Assembly (NCBI GenBank): GCA_937873255.1 | Contig: CALMVM010000347.1 | Location: 1,127-6,462 of the forward strand | Length of the DNA: 5,336 bases | Origin: an uncultured Verrucomicrobiota bacterium | GTDB lineage: Bacteria > Verrucomicrobiota > Verrucomicrobiia > Chthoniobacterales > SZAS-18 | Direction of reading: 5' to 3' | Shown: positions 1-4,797 of the stretch, piece after piece | Layout: every line of letters begins with the position of its first letter | Numbering within the stretch: the stretch's first letter is position 1 | Made by a program: the position numbers and the translations under genes | The notes under the pieces: model-generated | Seen by the model: only the letters and a program-made list of their open reading frames with translations | The model's database searches: none | Told to the model about the DNA's origin: nothing

Positions 1-572
1 ATCCGACCCACGAAATCGTCTCCACCGGCCTCAGGTTCACGCGGGCCTGCGCCGCCGTCCTGGCGGTCGTCCTGACAGCCGCGCCTTGTGCGCACGCGGC
101 GACCGACGCGGCCAACGTATCGACACTCCGCTCCAACCTGCCCGCCAATCTGACCCTCAAACAGGCCAGCATCGCGCAAATGGTCAAGGCGTTGCACGAA
201 GCGGTCGTGCAACACCACGACGACGCCGTGGACCTGTTGCGCATCGCCGTCCTCGCCAAGACGCCCAAACAGGGCGACGGCCTCCTGTCCTGCGAGGACC
301 TGAGCAAGCTCGTGCAGGCGGCTGCCACCGCCGCGACGGACAAGACCAGCCAGCTCATCGACATGGCGGGGTCGCTCCACCCCGAGTGCGCGGACAGTCT
401 CCAGAATCTGCTCGGAGCCAACGGCGCTCTCGGCGAGGGTGCCGGCAGCGGTTTCGGCGTCGGTTTCGGCCCCGGGTTTCCCGGTAGTCCCGGTTTCGTG
501 GGCAGCGCACCGAGCGGGGCGTTCGCGTTGCCGCCGGTTGGCAACCCGGTCACAGCGGTGACGAACAACTGA
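1..572 (+). CDS. Secreted helical protein with Gly/Phe-rich tail, 5' partial
   Basis: I do not recognise this family. The frame is open from base 3 to the TGA at 570-572, giving 189 visible residues; no start codon is visible ahead of the signal peptide, so the start lies upstream of the window. Visible residues 11-32 form a Sec signal peptide: basic Arg11 and Arg14, a hydrophobic Ala/Val/Leu core, and an Ala-His-Ala site just before Ala33. Residues about 50-135 look mainly helical and contain two cysteines (97 and 129) that could form a disulfide after export. Residues about 138-173 are a low-complexity Gly/Phe/Pro tail, with a GGTTTCGGC word at 450-458 and 462-470. An internal ATG at 180 would give a shorter ORF but would discard the signal peptide, so I reject it as the start. 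Periplasmic or extracellular location is inferred; the function is unknown. Confidence 0.75.
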   Translation, partial: PTHEIVSTGLRFTRACAAVLAVVLTAAPCAHAATDAANVSTLRSNLPANLTLKQASIAQMVKALHEAVVQHHDDAVDLLRIAVLAKTPKQGDGLLSCEDLSKLVQAAATAATDKTSQLIDMAGSLHPECADSLQNLLGANGALGEGAGSGFGVGFGPGFPGSPGFVGSAPSGAFALPPVGNPVTAVTNN

Positions 573-595
573 GCGGGCGGCGCGCCACGAAGAGT

Positions 596-610
596 GCCTT
601 CGACGAAGGC
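596..610 (+). terminator. Small hairpin after the secreted-protein gene, weak terminator candidate
   Basis: GCCTTC at 596-601 and GAAGGC at 605-610 form a perfect 6-bp stem with a 3-nt loop, 24 bases after the stop codon at 572. Only three T residues follow (613-615), so an intrinsic terminator is possible but weak. The rest of the 573-653 gap shows nothing else that I can support apart from the ribosome binding site of the next gene. Confidence 0.3.
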
Positions 611-636
611 CGTTTGCCTCCGGCGGGCATCTCGAT

Positions 637-643
637 AAGGTGG
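637..643 (+). promoter_or_regulatory. Ribosome binding site of the thiolase gene
   Basis: AAGGTGG differs by one base from the consensus AAGGAGG and ends 10 nt before the ATG at 654. It supports that ATG as the start and is one of only two clear Shine-Dalgarno matches in the window. Confidence 0.55.
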
Positions 644-653
644 TGTTCTCCCC

Positions 654-1934
654 ATGAACACCGTTTATCTCCTCGGAGGCGCCCGCACCGACTTCAAACG
701 CAACCTCAAAAAGGAAGGCAAAACCCGCAAGGACCTCGTGGTGGAAGTCACCCGGGCCGCGCTCGACGCGACCGGGCTCGACGCCGCCGACATCCAGGCG
801 GGTCTGGTTGGCAACTATGCCGGCGGCCTGTTCACGCGCCAGCTGCACGTCGGCGCGCTCCTGCTCGAAGCCGACCCGGCGTTGCGCGGCATCCCCACGA
901 TGCACACCGAGGCGGCGTGCGCCTCGGGCAGCCTCGCCGTGCTCACCGCCGCGCAGTGGATTCAGGCGGGGTTCTATGATTGCGTGATCGCCGTCGGCGC
1001 GGAGCAGCAAAAGACCATGTCACCCTCTGAAGGGTCGGACGTGCTCGCGGGTGCCGCCGACTATTATCTGGAGAAACCGGAGTACGGCGAGTTCATGTTC
1101 CCGAAGCTGTTCGGCACGATTGCCGAACGCTACATGAAGCGTTATCCCACCCTGACCGAGCACGACCTCGCGCGGGTGGCGGTGAAGAACTATTCGCACG
1201 CGCGATTAAATCCCCTTGCCCAGATGCGCGAGACGGACATGGATTTCGTCACGGCCAGCACGGAGTCGCAGAAGAATTGGCGCATCGCGGCGAGCCCGCT
1301 CAAGCTCTACGATTGCTCGCAGATCACCGACGGCGGCGCGGCGGTGGTGCTCTGCTCCGAACGTTTCATGGACAAGCTCGCGCATCGCACCGCGCGGCCC
1401 GGCACGCGCCCGATCAGCGCGCCGCCCGTGACGTTGCGCGGCTGGGGTCACGCGACCGACGCGCTCGCGTTGGAAAAGAAGGACGTGCCGCATTTCCCGC
1501 CTGCGCGCAAGGCGCTCGCCACCGCGCTCGAAAAGGCCGGTATCCGCGATCCGAAGAAGGAACTGCACGGCATCGAGGTGCACGACTGTTTTTCGATCAG
1601 CGAGGTGATCGCGTATGAGATCATCGGTCTGGCTGACCCGGGCCAGGGTGCGAGCCTGCTGCATAACGGCGCGACGATGCTGCCGAGCGTGCGTGCGAAG
1701 ATATTGGACGCCGACGCGCCGAAGCCGCCGTTTTCGATCCCCGTCAATAGCGGCGGCGGCCTGATGGCCGACGGCCACCCGGTCGGCGCGACGGGCGTGC
1801 GGCAGGTACTCGACGCCTACCAGCAACTCACCGGCCAGTCCGGTCCGCGCCAGATCGAAAACGCGAAGCGTTTTCTGACGTACAACGTGGGCGGCAGCAT
1901 GACAACGACCGTGGCAATGGTGTGGGGGACGTGA
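654..1934 (+). CDS. SCP2-type thiolase (acetyl-CoA acetyltransferase family)
   Basis: This is a thiolase-superfamily enzyme, which forms or cleaves a carbon-carbon bond at a 3-oxoacyl-CoA; it should be cytosolic. At 426 residues it has normal single-domain thiolase length. Catalytic Cys89 lies in TEAACASGS. The next catalytic loop reads HDCF at 310-313, and the conserved GHP loop is 374-376 in GGGLMADGHPVGATG. The C-terminal loop reads NVGGS at 411-415, so the CxG cysteine of classical thiolases is absent. HDCF without the CxG cysteine is the signature of SCP2/SCP-x-type thiolases, where Cys312 is expected to be the second catalytic cysteine. The start is supported by AAGGTGG upstream and by the family-typical opening MNTVYLLGGARTDF. 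The substrate cannot be read from the sequence. A cobalamin-binding/GTPase gene lies downstream beyond the HNH gene, which suggests a branched or rearranged acyl-CoA, but this is inference. A non-catabolic acyl-CoA ligase partner role is an alternative. Confidence 0.93.
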   Translation: MNTVYLLGGARTDFKRNLKKEGKTRKDLVVEVTRAALDATGLDAADIQAGLVGNYAGGLFTRQLHVGALLLEADPALRGIPTMHTEAACASGSLAVLTAAQWIQAGFYDCVIAVGAEQQKTMSPSEGSDVLAGAADYYLEKPEYGEFMFPKLFGTIAERYMKRYPTLTEHDLARVAVKNYSHARLNPLAQMRETDMDFVTASTESQKNWRIAASPLKLYDCSQITDGGAAVVLCSERFMDKLAHRTARPGTRPISAPPVTLRGWGHATDALALEKKDVPHFPPARKALATALEKAGIRDPKKELHGIEVHDCFSISEVIAYEIIGLADPGQGASLLHNGATMLPSVRAKILDADAPKPPFSIPVNSGGGLMADGHPVGATGVRQVLDAYQQLTGQSGPRQIENAKRFLTYNVGGSMTTTVAMVWGT

Positions 1935-1947
1935 ATCAATTTTCTAC

Positions 1948-1965
1948 CTAACATCATGGATGTTA
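1948..1965 (+). repeat. Inverted repeat centred on the HNH start codon, possible operator
   Basis: TAACATC (1949-1955) and GATGTTA (1959-1965) are perfect reverse complements, separated only by the ATG start codon at 1956-1958. The 8-mer CTAACATC (1948-1955) is identical to 3156-3163, one arm of the 22-nt palindrome in the B12/GTPase gene. An RHH-type protein binding here would block its own translation start region, so autoregulation is conceivable. A chance 7-bp match is also possible, because part of the right arm is fixed by codons 2-4. Confidence 0.4.
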
Positions 1966-2639
1966 CGTTGGATGAAACAAGTGCCAATCTTCTTCGGAAG
2001 ATGATGGATTACGGGTCGTTTAGCGACCCGGCAGAGGTCATTTCCAAAGCGCTCAAATTATTTTATCGCAAGCACGCCAGAACAGAAAATTCGGCGGGAG
2101 ATCCGACTAAAAACCCTGCTTATTTGCGCTTAGAAGATTTGCCGGGAGAAGTTTGGAAATCACCACCGCTTCTTCCAGACTACGAAGTTTCTACACTCGG
2201 CAGAGTGCGATCCCTTCGCTTCGGCAAAATTCGTATGTTGGCGTTAACGCCTTTTACTGGCAACTACAAGCGTGTGACGTTAGCGCAAGATGGTCAGACG
2301 GTGCGTCCTCTCGTCCACACGCTAGTCGCCGATGCATTTCTTCCAAAAATCGATGGAAAGCCAGACGTAAACCACCGAGACGGAAATAAGTCGAACAACG
2401 CTCTGTGCAATCTGGAACGGCTTTCAAGGAGCGAAAATATCGCACATTCAGTTTCGTCTGGACTTCACGCATTCGGAGAAAATCATGGCAAGAGTAAATT
2501 ATCAGATCGCCAAGTCGCAGAAATTTTAGAAGCGAAACGGAACGGCGAGTCATCACTTGAATTGGCAGTACGGTTCAATGTGAGCCTGGGGCATATCCAG
2601 AATCTCGTTCGTGGAACATACCGCTCGATTCGCAGCTAA
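1956..2639 (+). CDS. HNH endonuclease with NUMOD4, HTH and N-terminal RHH-like domain
   Basis: This is a DNA endonuclease of the homing/phage HNH type, 227 residues. Residues 1-40 resemble a ribbon-helix-helix domain of the ParD/CopG kind (a short strand, then NLLRKMMDYGSFSDPAEVIS and a second helix). Residues 62-105 match NUMOD4: LPGEVWKSPPLLPDYEVSTLGRV. Residues 119-170 match HNH_3, with His121 in VHTLVADAF, NHRDGNKSNN at 139-148 (His140, Asp142), Asn152 before LE, and SENIAH at 159-164. Residues 176-225 form a C-terminal helix-turn-helix (SKLSDRQVAEI, then LAVRFNVSLGHIQ). No Shine-Dalgarno is seen. The gene starts 21 nt after the thiolase stop and ends 2 nt before the next ATG. Base composition differs sharply: I counted 32/60 G+C at 1981-2040 and 27/60 at 2041-2100, against 49/60 at 1381-1440 in the thiolase. 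This supports horizontal acquisition. The catalytic residues look intact; the target site is unknown. Confidence 0.88.
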   Translation: MDVTLDETSANLLRKMMDYGSFSDPAEVISKALKLFYRKHARTENSAGDPTKNPAYLRLEDLPGEVWKSPPLLPDYEVSTLGRVRSLRFGKIRMLALTPFTGNYKRVTLAQDGQTVRPLVHTLVADAFLPKIDGKPDVNHRDGNKSNNALCNLERLSRSENIAHSVSSGLHAFGENHGKSKLSDRQVAEILEAKRNGESSLELAVRFNVSLGHIQNLVRGTYRSIRS

Positions 2640-2641
2640 CC

Positions 2642-3799
2642 ATGACTCTCCCTACCCCCATCCGTCTGCTCACCGCCGTGCCTATCTGCGACGGGCACGA
2701 CAGCGCCATCAACACCATCAACCTCGAACTCATCCGCCATGGCATCGAGGTCGTCTATCTCGGCTACCATCGGCCGGCGGCAGAGATTGTGCGCGCGGCG
2801 GTGCAGGAGGATGTGCGCGCGGTCGGGTTGTCGAGCTACAACGGCGGGCACGTCGAGTTTTTCGCCGAGGTGCGCGCGCAATTGGACGCCCTCGGTGCGC
2901 GGCAGATCGGGATCTTCGGCGGCGGCGGCGGCACGATCACGGCGGCCGATGCCGAAATGATGGGTCAGCAAGGGACCGACCGCATTTTTTTCGCCGGCAC
3001 GCCGCTCCACGACATGCTCGGCTGGATCGGCGAGCGTTACGGCAAACGGCCGGAAGCGACGGGCGTTGCGAGCGGCGACCTTGCGTTGGCACGAAAGCTC
3101 ACGGACGCGGAGGAAGCATTCTCCAGACCGGTCGCGGACCCGATGTTAGAAGTTTCTAACATCCCCGCGCGTGCAAAGAAAAGCTGCCGTGTCGTCGGCA
3201 TCACCGGCCCCGGCGGCGCGGGCAAAACCACGCTCATCGACGAACTCGTCCTGCGTTTCCTGCGCACGCGCCCGGCGTCGGCGCGCATGGCGATCCTCTC
3301 GCACGACCCGAGCATCGGCGGCCAGGGCGCGGGGGCGCTCCTCGGCGACCGCGCGACGATGATCTATTCGCAAAACGACCGCGTGTTCATGCGCTCGATG
3401 GCGACGCGCGGGCAGTCCGGTGGACTCAGCCCATCGACGGGTCGGTGCCTGGAAATCCTCGCGGGCAGCGGTGAGTTCGAACTGGTCATCATCGAGACGG
3501 TCGGCACGGGGCAGGAGGCGTTGCCATTCTCAGGCGAACTGGTGGACCTCCGCATTCTCGTGATGAACCCGGATTACGGCAGCCGTTTGCAACTGCAAAA
3601 GATCGCCATGCTCGACGCCGCCGAACTCGTCGTGGTCAATAAAAGCGACCTGCGCGGCGCGCGCACCGCCAGCGCGGAAGTCGAGCGCCGCCTGGCTTCC
3701 AACAAACGCGGCCAGCGCCTGCTTTCCACCACCGCCACGCGCCACCGCGACACGGGTGTGGATGAGTTGTTTTCTCTGGTGAACGGCAGAGATTTTTAG
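2642..3799 (+). CDS. Cobalamin-binding domain fused to MeaB/IcmF-type GTPase, no mutase domain
   Basis: A 385-residue protein with the first two modules of IcmF (fused isobutyryl-CoA mutase). Residues 5-135 are a B12-binding domain: DGHDSAIN at 17-24 is the DxHxxG-type motif with His19 as expected cobalt ligand (the last Gly is Ala), LSSY is at 63-66 and FGGGGG at 92-97. Residues 182-380 are a MeaB/ArgK-like G domain: P-loop GPGGAGKT 189-196, DPS 222-224, GALLGDR 231-237, ETVGTGQ 285-291, NKSD 333-336 and STTA 362-365. Known G proteins of this family load and protect the cobalamin cofactor of acyl-CoA mutases. The frame stops directly after the G domain, so both the catalytic TIM-barrel domain and the MeaB C-terminal dimerisation arm are missing. 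The last codon and stop fall in the GxxExxY left repeat. The linker at residues 168-174 is encoded by a 22-nt palindrome. No Shine-Dalgarno is visible 2 nt after the HNH stop, so translational coupling is likely. It may be a split small subunit or a truncated IcmF. Confidence 0.9.
   Translation: MTLPTPIRLLTAVPICDGHDSAINTINLELIRHGIEVVYLGYHRPAAEIVRAAVQEDVRAVGLSSYNGGHVEFFAEVRAQLDALGARQIGIFGGGGGTITAADAEMMGQQGTDRIFFAGTPLHDMLGWIGERYGKRPEATGVASGDLALARKLTDAEEAFSRPVADPMLEVSNIPARAKKSCRVVGITGPGGAGKTTLIDELVLRFLRTRPASARMAILSHDPSIGGQGAGALLGDRATMIYSQNDRVFMRSMATRGQSGGLSPSTGRCLEILAGSGEFELVIIETVGTGQEALPFSGELVDLRILVMNPDYGSRLQLQKIAMLDAAELVVVNKSDLRGARTASAEVERRLASNKRGQRLLSTTATRHRDTGVDELFSLVNGRDF
3142..3163 (+). 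repeat. Perfect 22-nt palindrome inside the B12/GTPase gene
   Basis: GATGTTAGAA (3142-3151) and TTCTAACATC (3154-3163) are exact reverse complements with GT between them. It reads in frame as MLEVSNI in the linker between the two domains. The codons TTA, GTT and TCT contrast with the G/C-ending codons around it, so it looks like a small inserted element tolerated by a flexible linker. The CTAACATC arm recurs at 1948-1955. Confidence 0.7.
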
Positions 3800-3828
3800 C
3801 CGCAAAAGGCGCAAAAAACGCAAAAGGG
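3795..3828 (+). repeat. Left inverted repeat of the GxxExxY cassette
   Basis: It starts TTTAGC, followed by three consecutive 9-nt units, CGCAAAAGG, CGCAAAAAA and CGCAAAAGG (3801-3827), then G. The reverse complement of 4242-4275 is identical except at position 3808 (G here, A there). It supplies the stop codon TAG (3797-3799) of the B12/GTPase gene and the Shine-Dalgarno of the GxxExxY gene. Confidence 0.9.
3822..3828 (+). promoter_or_regulatory. Ribosome binding site of the GxxExxY gene, inside the left repeat
   Basis: AAAAGGG ends 8 nt before the ATG at 3837, a good Shine-Dalgarno spacing. All of it lies within the inverted repeat, so pairing with CCCTTTT at 4242-4248 of the same transcript would bury it in a stem. 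A second purine run at 3829-3834 is too close to the ATG to serve. Confidence 0.55.
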
Positions 3829-3836
3829 AAAAGGCG

Positions 3837-4235
3837 ATGGATGGGGAGGTGAAACGATTGTGCGATTTTATCCGGCAGACTGCGTGTGAGATACACTGCT
3901 ACCTCAAACACGGACACCTCGAAAAAGTCTACGAAAACGCGCTCGCTCACCGTCTGCGGAAAGCGGGACTGGCAGCGATTCAGCAGCACGCGCTCAATGT
4001 CTACGACGAGGACGGCACGCTGCTCGGCAACTTCGCGGCCGATTTGTTCGTGGGAAATACGGTCGTCGTCGAATTAAAAGCCGCCCGCGCTTTGTCTGAT
4101 GCGCACGCCGCGCAACTCCTCGGCTACCTGCGCGCGGCGCGTCTCGAACATGGCTTGCTCTGCAACTTCGGCGCACCGCGTTTCGAGATCCGCAAATACG
4201 CCCTTTCCTCCACGCAGGAACCACCTGCCTTTTAA
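3837..4235 (+). CDS. GxxExxY protein, PD-(D/E)XK-like nuclease fold
   Basis: A 132-residue member of the GxxExxY family (PDDEXK_3 in Pfam), of full family length. The name-giving motif is G26-H-L-E29-K-V-Y32. The nuclease-like core is visible as FAADLF with Asp69, followed by VVVELKA with Glu79 and Lys81, which fits the D-(E)xK pattern of PD-(D/E)XK enzymes. AAQLLGYLRA (91-100) and the GLLCNFG stretch (106-112) are the usual conserved C-terminal blocks. The biochemical role of the family is not established; a nuclease acting on DNA or RNA is inferred from the fold. The ATG at 3837 is preceded by AAAAGGG at 8 nt. The gene fills most of the space between two inverted repeats, and the residues expected for activity are all present. 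The tail after residue 121 (ALSSTQEPPAF) is not conserved in the family as I know it. Confidence 0.93.
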   Translation: MDGEVKRLCDFIRQTACEIHCYLKHGHLEKVYENALAHRLRKAGLAAIQQHALNVYDEDGTLLGNFAADLFVGNTVVVELKAARALSDAHAAQLLGYLRAARLEHGLLCNFGAPRFEIRKYALSSTQEPPAF

Positions 4236-4241
4236 TCTCCC

Positions 4242-4275
4242 CCCTTTTGCGTTTTTTGCGCTTTTTGCGGCTAAA
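4242..4275 (+). repeat. Right inverted repeat of the GxxExxY cassette
   Basis: The reverse complement of 3795-3828 with one difference (T at 4262, giving a run of five T at 4262-4266). It begins 6 bp after the GxxExxY stop codon. On the + strand it reads as T tracts separated by GCG, ending GGCTAAA. It also carries the in-frame stop TAA (4272-4274) that limits the EVE start to the GTG at 4287. Confidence 0.9.
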
Positions 4276-4286
4276 TATTCCCCTCC

Positions 4287-4703
4287 GTGAACCATTGGTT
4301 GATCAAACAGGAACCTGGGGACTATGCGTTCGCACAGTTCGTGAAGGACAAGCGCACGGACTGGACCGGCGTCCGCAATTTCCAGGCGCGCAACAACCTG
4401 AGCGCGATGAAAACCGGCGACGCCGTGCTCTACTACCACAGCGGCGACGAACGCGCGATTGTCGGCACGGCCACCGTGTCGCGCGCGGCGTTCCCGGACC
4501 CGACGACCGAACCCGACGAGGAAAAAGGCGCGTGGGTCGCGGTGGAATTGCGGGCCGGCGAAACGTTAAAAAATCCGCTGCCGCTCGCGGCGGTCAAGGC
4601 GGACGCGCTCTTAAAAGACATGGTGCTCGCCAAAAACTCGCGCCTTTCCGTGATGCCGGTCAGCCCGGCGGAACACGCGCGGATCTTGCACCTGACGGCC
4701 TGA
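4287..4703 (+). CDS. EVE-domain protein (PUA/YTH-like fold), GTG start
   Basis: A stand-alone EVE domain of 138 residues, the usual length. Members share a fold with PUA and YTH domains and are thought to bind modified bases in nucleic acid; the ligand here cannot be read from the sequence. Diagnostic blocks are HWLIKQEP (3-10), DWTGVRNFQARNN (25-37), MKTGD (41-45), LYYHS (48-52), the FPDPT strand region (69-73), WVAV (83-86) and the closing RLSVMPVS (119-126). The start is GTG: an in-frame TAA lies at 4272-4274 and no other start codon occurs between it and 4287, and HWLIKQEP so close to the N-terminus fits the family. No Shine-Dalgarno is visible. The upstream region is occupied by the right cassette repeat, so its original promoter may have been displaced or replaced. 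Defence-linked EVE proteins are usually fused to other domains; this one is not. Confidence 0.93.
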   Translation: MNHWLIKQEPGDYAFAQFVKDKRTDWTGVRNFQARNNLSAMKTGDAVLYYHSGDERAIVGTATVSRAAFPDPTTEPDEEKGAWVAVELRAGETLKNPLPLAAVKADALLKDMVLAKNSRLSVMPVSPAEHARILHLTA

Positions 4704-4719
4704 ACCCGCGCCCGCCGCG

Positions 4720-4733
4720 CGGTCAATCGACCG
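4720..4733 (+). terminator. Hairpin after the EVE gene, weak terminator candidate
   Basis: CGGTC (4720-4724) and GACCG (4729-4733) form a perfect 5-bp stem with an AATC loop, 17 bases after the stop. A T5 run occurs only at 4751-4755, too far for a classical intrinsic terminator. The remaining gap up to 4797 holds small palindromes (ACGCGT at 4742-4747, ACCCGGGT at 4778-4785) but no promoter that I can defend. Confidence 0.25.
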
Positions 4734-4797
4734 GACCGATGACGCGTACGTTTTTATCGATTCACGCTTTCGGGCGAACCCGGGTCAGTCTCGGGGC

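Larger units (their letters stand above)
3795..4275 (+). mobile_element. GxxExxY cassette bounded by 34-bp inverted repeats
   Basis: A 481-bp unit made of two inverted repeats (3795-3828 and 4242-4275, matching at 33 of 34 positions) around a single GxxExxY gene with its own ribosome binding site. The left end overlaps the last codon and stop of the upstream gene, and the right end lies 11 bp before the EVE start. No transposase is present and I see no convincing target-site duplication. From memory, GxxExxY genes in several phyla are often bracketed by related GC-plus-A-tract repeats (for example CGCAGAG-type), so this looks like one copy of a dispersed non-autonomous cassette. Mobility is inference. 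Confidence 0.6.

Noticed and set aside
86..487. Alternative forward frame over the first gene
   Set aside because: Its product is a low-complexity Arg/Gln/Pro string; the frame from base 3 has a proper signal peptide.
1206..1826. Long reverse-strand reading frame opposite the thiolase
   Set aside because: It is Arg/Ala-rich, as expected from GC-rich antisense sequence, and lies fully within a gene with intact catalytic motifs.
2611..3159. Forward frame overlapping the HNH end and the B12 domain
   Set aside because: Arg/Ala/His-rich shadow of the cobalamin-binding gene with no domain.
3795..3828. CRISPR or simple tandem array
   Set aside because: Three 9-nt units without spacers, present as one inverted pair around a gene, do not form a CRISPR array.
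4247..4277. Promoter with -35 TTGCGT and -10 TAAATA before the EVE gene
   Set aside because: The -10 matches consensus at only three of six positions and the spacer is 19 bp; too weak to annotate.
3785..4285. Target-site duplication flanking the cassette
   Set aside because: Only a three-base ATT is shared outside the repeats and it is offset by one base; not convincing.
1956..4703. A defence island formed by the HNH, GxxExxY and EVE genes
   Set aside because: The three genes are split by a metabolic gene and a repeat, differ in composition and start signals, and EVE proteins of this stand-alone type are common outside defence loci.
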